Notes: generated by a model not told the origin, from the letters alone. A stretch of 64,000 bases of DNA from Cryobacterium tepidiphilum (GCF_003716325.1 NZ_RDSR01000010.1:1-64000); one strand, 5' to 3'; shown: positions 1 through 8,525, counted from the stretch's first letter. Numbers and translations: made by a program.

Positions 1-1166
1 AAGGTGCGTTCCTTGGTGCCGAGTTCGACGATCTTGCCGTTTTTCTTGAGGACGACTTTTTGGAGGCCGCCGGCGCAGATCATCTGCCGCACCGCGTCCA
101 TCGAGATGGGTGTCTCCACTCCGTCGATGTGACCCACACCCCGGTTCGCTGCCAGGTCTTCCTGGCGGACGCTGACCAGCACGGTGGGGGCGTCTCCGGC
201 GATGGTGGGGGTGTCGGCGGCTTTCGCGGCGGTGGCGACGATGACGGCGAAGATGTCGTGCCGCTTCTGGTCGGGCGTGCGCGTGTCGCCCGGGTCGCGG
301 GTCTCACCGCGTGCGGCGAGTTCTTCGTCGATGAACGCCACCGGCGCAGTGCGCGGGCTCATATACGCGTCGATGACGCGTTTCGCGGCAGCGGCGGTCT
401 CAGGCATCAGCATTCCCGTCACCGGGATGAGCCCGCCCTGTTCCCGCCCGAACCGGAAGCCCCGGTTCTGCATGGCCTGTACTTCGCGGGGCTCCGCCCC
501 GTCGGGGTTGAGGTGCGCCAGCCAGAGGCCCGCCTGGACGCGGGAGAGGTCCGCGGACACCGGCACCCCGCTGTCTTCCCCGCTGTCTTCCCCGCTGTCT
601 TCCCCGCTGTCTTCGCTGGTGCCGGTCGCGGCGGCGACGAGGGCCGCCTCGGCCAGGCCGAGCTGGTCGGGGTGCACGCGCGGCAGTGCCGGGGTCAGCA
701 CGGTGATGATCGCGTCCGCCCCATCCAACCCCAGCGCCCCCGCCGCGACCGCCGCGCCGATGACGGGGAACGCGGCGGGGATCGGTTCCCCGGTCAGCGT
801 CATCCCGGGCCGGAAGTTCTTGCCGAGCCGGAGCCTTCGCCGCACCGTCGCCCCCGAGACCAGGGTGACGCGCTCCAACAGTTCGACCTCGTTGCGGCAG
901 CCCTTCCTCGTGGAGAGCTTCTTCTCCAGAAGCTCCGGCCGGGACCGGTGACTGATATCCGACGCCACCGCCACGCGGTGCGCGTCCACCAGCCGGCCCA
1001 GCTTCTCGACCGCCCCGGCAAAGCGCAGCGCCTGCTCGTCGTTCAACCCGCCGGCCGTCCCCACCGGCACCGTCTCCAGCAGCGTCGCGGTCGTGGCCTC
1101 CAACACCCGGATCGGATCAACCCCATCAGGCTGATCGACGTCGGGATCCGAGGCCAGGAGCGTCAT
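1..1166 (-). CDS. DUF222 / 13E12-repeat HNH endonuclease family protein (3' end cut by window edge)
   Basis: The visible 388 residues form the N-terminal DUF222 part of the 13E12-repeat family, which is abundant and multicopy in Actinobacteria and normally ends in an HNH nuclease motif. That C-terminal motif lies outside the window, so nuclease activity is inferred from the family only. An ATG at 1164-1166 follows an in-frame stop a few codons upstream. A TAGGTT box lies 9 nt before it, slightly further than in the leaderless genes of this window. Residues about 184-198 are a fourfold Gly-Glu-Asp-Ser repeat, encoded by a 12-bp tandem repeat, in a likely linker. It has no obvious operon partner. 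The family's biological role is poorly known. Confidence 0.85.
   Translation of the reverse strand, partial: MTLLASDPDVDQPDGVDPIRVLEATTATLLETVPVGTAGGLNDEQALRFAGAVEKLGRLVDAHRVAVASDISHRSRPELLEKKLSTRKGCRNEVELLERVTLVSGATVRRRLRLGKNFRPGMTLTGEPIPAAFPVIGAAVAAGALGLDGADAIITVLTPALPRVHPDQLGLAEAALVAAATGTSEDSGEDSGEDSGEDSGVPVSADLSRVQAGLWLAHLNPDGAEPREVQAMQNRGFRFGREQGGLIPVTGMLMPETAAAAKRVIDAYMSPRTAPVAFIDEELAARGETRDPGDTRTPDQKRHDIFAVIVATAAKAADTPTIAGDAPTVLVSVRQEDLAANRGVGHIDGVETPISMDAVRQMICAGGLQKVVLKKNGKIVELGTKERT
571..617. repeat. 12-bp tandem repeat inside the DUF222 gene
   Basis: About four copies of a 12-bp unit (tcttccccgctg on the plus strand) encode Gly-Glu-Asp-Ser on the minus strand. The unit length keeps the frame, so copy number can change without breaking the gene. 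This is a candidate variable-number locus. Confidence 0.8.
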
Positions 1167-1386
1167 CGCACCCGAAACCTATCCGAGAACAAACCTACGT
1201 TGGTGAACATGCCTCAAGTGTAGCAACGATAGAAGAAGAATGCGAGAGAAGTTCACACAAAGTTGAAGACGTTTTTCGTCGCATCCGTTGTCGACGGGGT
1301 TGTTCCCGCGCGCGTGGAACGATGCCCCGGCCCGCTCACGGCGATGCGCAGCGACGACGCCGCCGAACTGCTTCGCTTCCTCTTTC

Positions 1387-2358
1387 TTACGGCACCAACT
1401 CGGCCCGGTGCACCAGTGCAGCGGCGCCGATGAGCGGCGCTTCGTCGGACAGCGTCGACGGGGCAATTCGCACACGGGTCACGAAGGCGAATTCGGTGCG
1501 TTCGGCGAGCGACTCGCGGGCGAAGTCGAGCAGGTCGGGCGTTACCCGCGAGAATCCGCCGCCGATGACGACCAGGTCGAGGTCGACCAGGTTCGTCGCC
1601 GACGCGATCGCCTGTCCGATCGCACGGCCGCTCCGCTGCACCGCGCGCCGGGCGACGTCATCGCCGGCGGCATACGCCTCCGCCAGTTGCTCCCCGGTGG
1701 ACCCGGTCCAGCCTTCGCCCTGCGCCCACGCCACCGTGCTGGGTCCGGATGCGATGGCCTCGAGGCAGCCGGTTCCACCACACCAGCACGCGTCGTCGAA
1801 TCCGCCCACTTCGACATGGCCGATGTGGCCGGCGTTGCCGGTGGGACCGGTCACGGTACGGCTGCCGAGGATGAGGCCGCCACCGACGCCCGTGGACACG
1901 GTCATGCCCATGAGGTCGTCGACGCCCTGGCCTGCACCCACCCAGTGTTCGGCCAGGGCGATGCAGAGTCCGTCCATGCGCAGCCGAACCGGGGCATCCG
2001 GCACCAGACTTTCGATGTGCGACTGGAGCGGAAATTTGCGCCAAGCGGGGAGGTTGAGCGGGGACACCGTGCCGCCAGCGATGTCGATCGGTCCGGCTGT
2101 ACCGACGCCGATTCCGATGACTTCGGCGTCGAGCGGCAGCGCGGCTCGAGCCTTGCCGACGACGTGCGTGACGCTGCCGGCCAACTGCTCGCTCGACGCG
2201 TCTCGGCCGGTCGGTTCCCGGAAGCGGCTGCCGTTCAGTATCCGGCCGGCGTCGTCGACCAGGGCGGCCTCAATCTTGGTGCCTCCGAGGTCGACGGCGA
2301 GGGCGAACGGGGTCGGTGACGACGTGATGAGGGTCGTCCCGCGGCGTCTCCTGTGCAT
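1387..2358 (-). CDS. ROK family sugar kinase
   Basis: A 323-residue ROK (repressor, ORF, kinase) protein, probably an ATP-dependent kinase of a hexose or related sugar. The N-terminal phosphate-binding motif AVDLGGTKIEAALVDD is intact, and the ROK zinc signature CWCGGTGCLE is visible in the second half. There is no N-terminal helix-turn-helix, so it is a kinase and not a ROK repressor. The start was placed at ATG 2358 because a TATGCT -10 box ends exactly 6 nt upstream (leaderless); an in-frame ATG at 2400 is the alternative. It diverges from the SorC regulator across a palindrome, suggesting common control. The substrate cannot be read from the sequence. Confidence 0.85.
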   Translation of the reverse strand: MHRRRRGTTLITSSPTPFALAVDLGGTKIEAALVDDAGRILNGSRFREPTGRDASSEQLAGSVTHVVGKARAALPLDAEVIGIGVGTAGPIDIAGGTVSPLNLPAWRKFPLQSHIESLVPDAPVRLRMDGLCIALAEHWVGAGQGVDDLMGMTVSTGVGGGLILGSRTVTGPTGNAGHIGHVEVGGFDDACWCGGTGCLEAIASGPSTVAWAQGEGWTGSTGEQLAEAYAAGDDVARRAVQRSGRAIGQAIASATNLVDLDLVVIGGGFSRVTPDLLDFARESLAERTEFAFVTRVRIAPSTLSDEAPLIGAAALVHRAELVP

Positions 2359-2364
2359 TTTCTG

Positions 2365-2370
2365 AGCATA
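2365..2370 (-). promoter_or_regulatory. -10 box of the ROK kinase, leaderless layout
   Basis: TATGCT on the minus strand, followed by 6 nt and the ATG at 2358. The spacing matches the other leaderless genes in this window. Confidence 0.5.
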
Positions 2371-2405
2371 GGGCGTGAACGCGCAGCCGAGCATGGCCAA
2401 CGGCG

Positions 2406-2421
2406 TTGCTCATATGAGCAA
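2406..2421. promoter_or_regulatory. 16-bp perfect palindrome, candidate SorC-family operator
   Basis: TTGCTCATATGAGCAA is self-complementary over all 16 bases and sits between the divergent ROK kinase and SorC regulator genes, 15 nt upstream of the -35 box of the regulator. A site of this form next to a SorC-family gene is a likely autoregulatory operator. Binding is inferred. Confidence 0.6.
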
Positions 2422-2436
2422 GACGACCAACAGGTG

Positions 2437-2465
2437 TTGATTCGGGACATCTGGACCCGTAGGGT
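2437..2465 (+). promoter_or_regulatory. Promoter of the SorC/deo operon
   Basis: A -35 box TTGATT and a -10 box TAGGGT are separated by 17 nt, the best sigma-70-like promoter in the window. Transcription would start near 2472, about 23 nt before the chosen GTG start. Confidence 0.65.
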
Positions 2466-2494
2466 GGGTGCATGACGGCGACAGGGGGAACGAA

Positions 2495-3445
2495 GTGATC
2501 GAAATCGATGAGATGCTCTCCATCCGCGCCGCCGAGCTGTATTACGAGGAGAACAAGACCCAGGACGAGATCGGGTCGATCCTCCGGCTGACCCGCTGGA
2601 AAGTGGGCCGTCTTCTCGCGCAGGCGAAGGCCAACGGCTTCATCCGCATCGAGATTGTGCACCCCCGCGCGCGTCGCCTCGGAATGGAGCGGCGCCTGGT
2701 CGAAGCCACGCGCCTCACCGACGCCATCGTCGTCTCCACCGCCGGCATCCAGGGCGACGACGAACTGCAGGCTCGAACCGCGCAAGCCGCCGCTGACTAC
2801 CTCGCCGGACTTCGCCCGGTGCCGCGCACCCTCGGCATCAGCTGGGGTCGCACTCTGCACGAAGTGTCACTGCACCTTCGGGCCGGGTGGGCGTCCGGTG
2901 TCAACGTGGTGCAGATCAACGGGGGAGTGAGCCTCAATCGGCGCGCGGGCACGGCGGCCAACACCGCAGTGACCATCGCAGAGAAGGCCTCCGGCACCGC
3001 CACTCTGCTGCCGAGCCCGGCCATCCTGGAACGCCTCGAGACCAAGCAGGCCATCGCGGCCGACCGCGCCGTCGCCGCGGTGCTTGAAATGGCGGCCGGC
3101 GCATCCGCTTATCTGTTCAGCGCCGGCCAGGCCGATGAGAACTCCGCGCTCGTCGACAGCGGATACCTCACCGCCGGCCAGATCGCCGACTTGGTCGACA
3201 AGGGGGCGGTGGGCGACGTCGTCGGCCGGTACATCGACGCGACCGGCCGCATCGTCGACCCGGAACTCGACCAGCGCACCATCGGGATCGACCACGACCA
3301 GCTCCGCAAGGCGACCCGGGCCATCGCCGTGATCGCCGGTCCCAACAAGCACGCCATCGCGCGCGCTGTCGTCACGAGCGGCCTGTGCACCACCCTCGTG
3401 ACCGACGAAGACACCGCCCGCGCCCTGCTCGGCCCGGGGGAATGA
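2495..3445 (+). CDS. SorC family transcriptional regulator (DeoR type)
   Basis: A 316-residue SorC-family regulator. An N-terminal helix-turn-helix (residues about 15-45, around QDEIGSILRLTRWKVGRLL) precedes a sugar-phosphate-binding domain related to phosphosugar isomerases. The start GTG 2495 has AGGGGG at the right distance; a GTG at 2468 gives a longer form. It is the first gene of a run with deoC and two aldehyde dehydrogenase genes, so the probable effector is a deoxyribose phosphate, as for Bacillus DeoR of the same family. It probably regulates its own operon through the upstream palindrome. Confidence 0.88.
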   Translation: MIEIDEMLSIRAAELYYEENKTQDEIGSILRLTRWKVGRLLAQAKANGFIRIEIVHPRARRLGMERRLVEATRLTDAIVVSTAGIQGDDELQARTAQAAADYLAGLRPVPRTLGISWGRTLHEVSLHLRAGWASGVNVVQINGGVSLNRRAGTAANTAVTIAEKASGTATLLPSPAILERLETKQAIAADRAVAAVLEMAAGASAYLFSAGQADENSALVDSGYLTAGQIADLVDKGAVGDVVGRYIDATGRIVDPELDQRTIGIDHDQLRKATRAIAVIAGPNKHAIARAVVTSGLCTTLVTDEDTARALLGPGE

Positions 3446-3468
3446 CCACCACAATGCAAGGAAGACTG

Positions 3469-4473
3469 ATGACGAGTACCGAGTTGGCCACCAGGGAGCG
3501 CACCCTGTCGCTCCTGGGCGGTGAAGCCACCGACAGCAACCTGCGCCGCTACCTGCACGGCATTCCCGGGGTCGACGCGGTCGGCCTCGAGCAACGAGCC
3601 GCCGCCCTCGGCACCCGCTCGATCAAAACCAGCTCCAAGAAGTGGGCGATCGACACCATCATCGGGCTGATCGACCTCACCACCCTCGAGGGCGCGGACA
3701 CCCCGGGCAAGGTGCGCTCGCTCGTGGCGAAGGCGATCACGCCCGATCCCGCCGACCCGTCCTGCCCGCGCGTGGCCGCCGTCTGCGTGTACGGCGACAT
3801 GGTCGGCGACGCCGTGCGCGCTCTCGGAGCCGCCCACACCACGCCGGCGCAGCCCGGCATCAACGTCGCCGCCGTCGCCACAGCCTTCCCGAGCGGCCGC
3901 GCCTCCCGCGCAGTGAAGCTCGCCGACACCGCGGACGCGATCGCCGCCGGTGCCGACGAGATCGACATGGTCATCGACCGGGGTGCCTTCCTCTCCGGCC
4001 GTTACGGCGAGGTGTTCGACGAGATCGTCGCGGTCAAGGCCGCCTGTGCGCGCCCCGACGGCACGACCGCGCACCTCAAGGTCATCCTCGAGACCGGCGA
4101 ACTGAACACCTACGACAACGTGCGCCGCGCATCCTGGCTCGCCATCCTCGCTGGCGGCGACTTCATCAAGACCTCCACCGGCAAGGTCTCTCCGGCCGCC
4201 ACGTTGCCCGTCACCCTGTCGATGCTCGAGGTCGTGCGCGACTGGCACCGCCTCACCGGCGAGAAGATCGGCGTCAAGCCGGCCGGCGGCATCCGCACGT
4301 CGAAAGACGCCATCAAATACCTCGTGACCGTCGCCGAGACGGTGGGCGAGGAGTGGCTCGTGCCCGAACTGTTCCGGTTCGGCGCCTCCAGCCTGCTCAA
4401 CGACGTGCTGCTGCAGCGCCAGAAGCTCGCCACCGGGCACTACTCCGGTCCCGCCTACGTGACCATTGACTAA
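3469..4473 (+). CDS. deoC: Deoxyribose-phosphate aldolase
   Basis: Splits 2-deoxy-D-ribose 5-phosphate into glyceraldehyde 3-phosphate and acetaldehyde in deoxynucleoside breakdown; cytosolic. The 334 residues match the longer DeoC class. The Schiff-base lysine lies in FIKTSTGKVSP (residue about 233) and the second conserved lysine in GVKPAGGIRT. ATG 3469 was chosen because AAGGAAG lies 5 nt upstream; an ATG at 3442 that overlaps the stop of the regulator gene is an alternative. It lies between the regulator gene and the aldehyde dehydrogenase, which can oxidise its acetaldehyde product. Confidence 0.95.
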   Translation: MTSTELATRERTLSLLGGEATDSNLRRYLHGIPGVDAVGLEQRAAALGTRSIKTSSKKWAIDTIIGLIDLTTLEGADTPGKVRSLVAKAITPDPADPSCPRVAAVCVYGDMVGDAVRALGAAHTTPAQPGINVAAVATAFPSGRASRAVKLADTADAIAAGADEIDMVIDRGAFLSGRYGEVFDEIVAVKAACARPDGTTAHLKVILETGELNTYDNVRRASWLAILAGGDFIKTSTGKVSPAATLPVTLSMLEVVRDWHRLTGEKIGVKPAGGIRTSKDAIKYLVTVAETVGEEWLVPELFRFGASSLLNDVLLQRQKLATGHYSGPAYVTID

Positions 4474-4483
4474 GGAACCGACC

Positions 4484-5983
4484 ATGAACTTCCTCGACTA
4501 CGCCCCGGCTCCCGAGTCGAAGGCGATCCTCAACCTCCGAAACGACTACGGACTGTTCATCGACGGCGAGTTCGTCGACGGCACCGGCACCCCGTTCGCC
4601 TCCATCTCGCCCGCCACCGAGCAGCAGATCGCCATGATCAGCAACGCCGGCGCAGCGGATGTCGACAAGGCCGTCGCCGCCGCCCGTCGCGCCTACGACA
4701 CCACCTGGTCGCGCCTCTCCGGCAGCGACCGGGGCAAGTACCTCTTCCGCATCGCGCGTCTCGTGCAGGAGCGCGCCCGTGAGCTGGCCGTGGCCGAGAG
4801 CCTCGACAACGGCAAGCCGATCAAGGAGACCCGCGACGTCGACATCCCCCTCGTCGCCGCCTGGTTCTTCTACTACGCCGGCTGGGCCGACAAGCTCGAG
4901 CACGCGGGCCTCGGACCGAACCCCGCCTCGCTCGGCGTCGCCGCGCAGGTCATCCCGTGGAACTTCCCGCTGCTCATGCTCGCGTGGAAGATCGCCCCGG
5001 CGCTGGCCGCTGGCAACACCGTCGTGCTGAAGCCCGCCGAGACCACCCCGCTGACCGCCCTGTTGTTCGCTGAGATCTGCCAGCAGGCCGACCTGCCGCC
5101 GGGCGTGGTGAACATCATCACCGGCGCCGGCGACACCGGCGACCTGCTGGTCAAGCACGCCGATGTCAACAAGGTCGCCTTCACCGGCTCCACCGCGGTG
5201 GGTCGTGCCATCGCCCGCTCGGTGGCCGGAACGGACAAGAAGCTCACCCTCGAGCTCGGCGGCAAGGGCGCGAACATCGTCTTCGACGACGCCCCCATCG
5301 ACCAGGCCATCGAGGGCATCGTGAACGGCGTGTTCTTCAACCAGGGCCAGGTCTGCTGCGCGGGCAGCCGACTGCTCGTGCAGGAGTCGGTCCACGACGA
5401 CGTCGTCGACCGGCTCAAGCAGCGCCTCTCCACGCTCCGGCTCGGCGACCCGCTCGACAAGAACACCGACATCGGCGCCATCAACAGCGCTGCCCAGCTC
5501 AAGCGCATCAGTGCGCTCTCCGACATCGGCGAGCAGGAGGGCGCAGAACGCTGGAGCGCCGACTGTGCGATCCCCGAGAACGGGTTCTGGTTCGCGCCCA
5601 CCATCTTCACCAACGTGTCGACGAGCCACCGAATCGCGCGTGACGAGATCTTCGGCCCGGTGCTCTCGGTGCTCACGTTCCGCACCCCCGCCGAGGCCAT
5701 CGCCAAGGCCAACAACACGCCATACGGCCTCTCCGCGGGAATCTGGAGCGACAAGGGCAGCCGCATCCTCGCCGTCGCCGACAAGCTCCGGGCCGGCGTG
5801 GTGTGGGCCAACACCTTCAACCGGTTCGACCCGGCCAGCCCCTTCGGCGGCTACAAGGAGTCCGGCTTCGGTCGCGAGGGCGGCCGGCAGGGCCTGGCCG
5901 CCTACCTCGCCCCCGCGAGCACGAAAGCGGATGCCCGCACCGACACCCCGAAGATCAGCGCACGAAAGAAGGCAGCCCAGTGA
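4484..5983 (+). CDS. NAD(P)-dependent aldehyde dehydrogenase of the deo operon
   Basis: A full-length aldehyde dehydrogenase of 499 residues. The Rossmann cofactor region, the catalytic general base in LELGGKG (residue about 255) and the nucleophilic Cys in GQVCCAGS (residue about 290) are all present. ATG 4484 is preceded by AAGGA, 10 nt after the deoC stop. Its position after deoC points to acetaldehyde as substrate, giving acetate; that is inference from context. The last 20 or so residues form a charged Lys/Arg-rich tail not typical of the core fold. It overlaps the next gene by 4 nt, implying translational coupling. Confidence 0.92.
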   Translation: MNFLDYAPAPESKAILNLRNDYGLFIDGEFVDGTGTPFASISPATEQQIAMISNAGAADVDKAVAAARRAYDTTWSRLSGSDRGKYLFRIARLVQERARELAVAESLDNGKPIKETRDVDIPLVAAWFFYYAGWADKLEHAGLGPNPASLGVAAQVIPWNFPLLMLAWKIAPALAAGNTVVLKPAETTPLTALLFAEICQQADLPPGVVNIITGAGDTGDLLVKHADVNKVAFTGSTAVGRAIARSVAGTDKKLTLELGGKGANIVFDDAPIDQAIEGIVNGVFFNQGQVCCAGSRLLVQESVHDDVVDRLKQRLSTLRLGDPLDKNTDIGAINSAAQLKRISALSDIGEQEGAERWSADCAIPENGFWFAPTIFTNVSTSHRIARDEIFGPVLSVLTFRTPAEAIAKANNTPYGLSAGIWSDKGSRILAVADKLRAGVVWANTFNRFDPASPFGGYKESGFGREGGRQGLAAYLAPASTKADARTDTPKISARKKAAQ

Positions 5984-6843
5984 CCCGCCTCGCCGTTCCC
6001 AAGACCTACAAGCTCTACATCGGTGGGAAGTTCCCGCGCAGCGAATCAGGACGGGTGTATCCGGTGACCACGAAGCAGGGCGACTTCCTCGCCAACGCGG
6101 CGAAGGCATCCCGCAAAGACGCCCGTCACGCCGTGCTGGCCGCCCGCGCCGCCGTGTCGGGATGGGCGGGCACCACCGCCTACAACCGCGCGCAGGTGCT
6201 GTACCGCATCGCCGAACTGCTCGAAGGCCGCCGCGCGCAGTTCATCGACGAGATCACCGCCTCGGAGGGCTCAAGCCCACAGGCCGCCGCTGCGCAGGTG
6301 GACGAGGCCATCGACCGCTGGGTCTGGTACGCCGGCTGGGCCGACAAGTACGTGCAGGTCGCCGGCAACGCCAACCCCGTCTCGGGGCCGTTCTTCAACC
6401 TGTCGGTTCCCGAGCCCACAGGCGTCGTCGCCATCGTCGCGCCGCAGGCCGGGGGCTCCCTCCTCGGTTTGGTCAGTGCCGTCGCCCCGGCACTCGTCGC
6501 CGGCAACACCGTCGTGGTCATCGCCAACGAGGCCATGCCGCTCTCGGCGATCAGCCTGAGCGAGGTGCTGGCCACGAGCGACGTGCCCGGGGGAGTGCTG
6601 AACGTGCTCACCGGCTCGCCCGCCGAGATCGCGCCATGGCTCGCGAGCCACGCCGACGTCAACGCGCTCGACCTCGTCGGGGCCGGCGCCCTCGACTGGG
6701 TGGACCTGCAGATCCAGGCGGCCGAGACGCTGAAGCGCGTGCTGCCGCCCGAGAACGGGCCAGATGCCGCGGCCCCGTCCCTGCACCGCATCACCGCGTT
6801 CACCGAAACCAAGACTGTCTGGCACACCAAGGCGCTGATCTGA
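5980..6843 (+). CDS. Truncated, cysteine-less aldehyde dehydrogenase homologue
   Basis: 287 residues resembling only the N-terminal cofactor-binding half of aldehyde dehydrogenases, with no cysteine at all, so the catalytic nucleophile is missing. Similarity to the upstream enzyme runs to about residue 235; a different tail ending in SLHRITAFTETKTVWH follows. The reading frame is intact with normal codon use, so it does not look like recent decay. It starts at a GTG overlapping the upstream TGA. From recall, similar short partners follow deoC-linked dehydrogenases in other actinobacteria. A role as a non-catalytic partner or scaffold subunit is possible but unproven. Confidence 0.85.
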   Translation: MTRLAVPKTYKLYIGGKFPRSESGRVYPVTTKQGDFLANAAKASRKDARHAVLAARAAVSGWAGTTAYNRAQVLYRIAELLEGRRAQFIDEITASEGSSPQAAAAQVDEAIDRWVWYAGWADKYVQVAGNANPVSGPFFNLSVPEPTGVVAIVAPQAGGSLLGLVSAVAPALVAGNTVVVIANEAMPLSAISLSEVLATSDVPGGVLNVLTGSPAEIAPWLASHADVNALDLVGAGALDWVDLQIQAAETLKRVLPPENGPDAAAPSLHRITAFTETKTVWHTKALI

Positions 6844-6855
6844 GCCGTTGAGAAC

Positions 6856-7608
6856 ATGGGTCGCATGAGCGCATCCGCTGTCCTTCGTCCCCCCGGTGAA
6901 TCGACCGTCGTCGTCGCTCACCGGGGCGGGCTGCCGGGCCCGGAGAACACCCTGCCGGCGTTCGAACAGGCGCTGCTCACCCGCGCCGCCTTCGTCGAGA
7001 CCGACGTGCGACTGACGCGCGATCAGGTGCCCGTCCTCATCCACGATGCCACGCTCGACCGCACCACGGATGGTCACGGCCCCGTCGCCGAGCACACGTT
7101 CTCCGAGCTGCGCACCCTCGACGCCGGGGCGTGGCACGACCCGCGCTACGCCGGCAGTCGCATCCCCACCCTCGACGAGCTGCTCGCGCTCCTCGCGCCG
7201 ACTGACATGAACGCCCTCCTCGAACTCAAGGGCACCTGGTCGATCGAGCAGGCGTCGCTGCTGGTCGACCTGGTTCACCACCACGGGCTCACCGATCAGG
7301 TGGTGCTGCAGAGCTTCGACGCGGCGACGCTCCACGCGCTCGCGCAGTGCGCACCGCACCTGCCCCGCTTCCTGCTCGCCGAGGAGCTGGACGGCGACCC
7401 GGTCGAGGCGGTCCGTGCCAGCGGATGCGTCGGATTCGGCACCACGCCTGAGCTCCTCGCCGCGCATCCCCAGGCGCTCGCGGCGCTGCACGAGGCCGAT
7501 TTCGTCGTCTTCTGCTTCACCGTGAACAGCCGCGAGGTGGCCGACCTGCTACGCGCCGCCGGCGTCGACGGCATCATCACCGACACTCCGGCCCTCATCG
7601 GGGGCTGA
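6856..7608 (+). CDS. Glycerophosphodiester phosphodiesterase family protein
   Basis: A 250-residue GDPD-fold phosphodiesterase. The catalytic HRGG followed by PENT occurs at residues about 21-30, the metal-binding pair in VETDVRLT follows, and the second histidine lies in LIHDATLDRTTDG. No signal peptide is seen, so it probably acts in the cytosol on glycerophosphodiesters. It starts 12 nt after the truncated dehydrogenase and may be the last gene of the deo transcript. ATG 6865 is an alternative start; neither has a clear Shine-Dalgarno sequence. Confidence 0.9.
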   Translation: MGRMSASAVLRPPGESTVVVAHRGGLPGPENTLPAFEQALLTRAAFVETDVRLTRDQVPVLIHDATLDRTTDGHGPVAEHTFSELRTLDAGAWHDPRYAGSRIPTLDELLALLAPTDMNALLELKGTWSIEQASLLVDLVHHHGLTDQVVLQSFDAATLHALAQCAPHLPRFLLAEELDGDPVEAVRASGCVGFGTTPELLAAHPQALAALHEADFVVFCFTVNSREVADLLRAAGVDGIITDTPALIGG

Positions 7609-7685
7609 GCGTCGCTCCCTGCTCCAACCAGGTGACGCTTCACGAGGCGAGCATCTGAACAGCGGCGCCGGTTGCCATCCAATTT

Positions 7686-7892
7686 GTGGACCCTGTTTGG
7701 GGCGCTTACGGTTGCTTCACCGGCTTGCCGCCTGAGGTCGTTCTTCACCCATCGCGCGGTCTGGTCGTGGTGCCCCCGTCGACGAATGCGCAGCACCGTG
7801 TCCTCGATGCCGTCACGGGTCGTCCGGGAATCGACATCACCGGCTTCGAAGGCTGGGTGAAAACCTGCGAAGATCCCTCGTTCGGGGCATGA
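7686..7892 (+). CDS. Doubtful small ORF in a 307-bp stretch without a recognised gene
   Basis: Nothing familiar lies between 7609 and 7915. The only ORF with reasonable third-position G/C starts at GTG 7686 and would encode 68 residues. No family was recognised, there is no Shine-Dalgarno sequence, and it ends just before the SGNH hydrolase start. It may be an orphan small protein, a gene remnant or chance. No hairpin terminator was seen in the stretch. Confidence 0.2.
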   Translation: MDPVWGAYGCFTGLPPEVVLHPSRGLVVVPPSTNAQHRVLDAVTGRPGIDITGFEGWVKTCEDPSFGA

Positions 7893-7915
7893 TGGACTGC
7901 GGGAGGCGAACAAAG

Positions 7916-8476
7916 ATGTCTGGACTGATCGCGTTTGTTGGCGACGGCCTCACAGCCGACGGCCGCTGGGGAGACTGGTTCCCGGAGTACGAGGTGCAGA
8001 ACCTCGGGGTGAGCGGCGAGACGACCGACGACGTACTGGCTCGATTCGACTCGATCGTCGATCTGGCCCCCGATGCCATTGTCATCGAGATCGGCACCAA
8101 CGACCTCGGCTGGCGCCGCTCCGCGGAGTACATTGTGCGCAACATCGAGAACCTCATGTACGAACTGCGGCGGCACCTGCCCGAGACCCGCATCCTCGTG
8201 CAGTCGGTGCTTCCGCGGGAGGGTGACTACGCCGACACCATCGCCGACGTGAACCGGCACCTCTGGCAGTTCGCGCCTACGCAGCGCGCCGCCTACCTCG
8301 ACCTCTGGCCGGTGCTGGCCGACGACAACAACGAACTCGACCCCGGGTTCAGCGAAGACCACCTGCACCTCACCGACGCCGGCTATGAGGCCTGGGTCGA
8401 TGCGCTGAAGCCCGCCATCCAGAACCTCTTCGAGCACCCGCCGGTGACCTCGGCCATTCCGATCCAGCAGGTCTGA
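7916..8476 (+). CDS. SGNH/GDSL hydrolase family protein with the catalytic Ser replaced by Gly
   Basis: A 186-residue cytosolic protein of the GDSL/SGNH fold. Block I reads VGDGLTADGRW where the family has GDSLT, so the nucleophilic serine is glycine (GGC codon). Block III GTND and block V DHLHLT, which holds the catalytic Asp and His, are intact. GGGAGG lies 9 nt before ATG 7916, which decides the start. Either the enzyme is inactive as an esterase and binds a ligand, or another residue takes over. The remaining protein is well conserved, arguing against simple decay. Confidence 0.85.
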   Translation: MSGLIAFVGDGLTADGRWGDWFPEYEVQNLGVSGETTDDVLARFDSIVDLAPDAIVIEIGTNDLGWRRSAEYIVRNIENLMYELRRHLPETRILVQSVLPREGDYADTIADVNRHLWQFAPTQRAAYLDLWPVLADDNNELDPGFSEDHLHLTDAGYEAWVDALKPAIQNLFEHPPVTSAIPIQQV

Positions 8477-8512
8477 GCCGTCCGCCCGTCCGTCGCCCTT
8501 CCGAGCTGTCGA

Positions 8513-8518
8513 TAGGCT
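8513..8518 (+). promoter_or_regulatory. -10 box of the DUF2207 gene, leaderless layout
   Basis: TAGGCT, then 7 nt, then ATG 8526; no Shine-Dalgarno sequence in between. Confidence 0.5.
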
Positions 8519-8525
8519 CGAGGCT

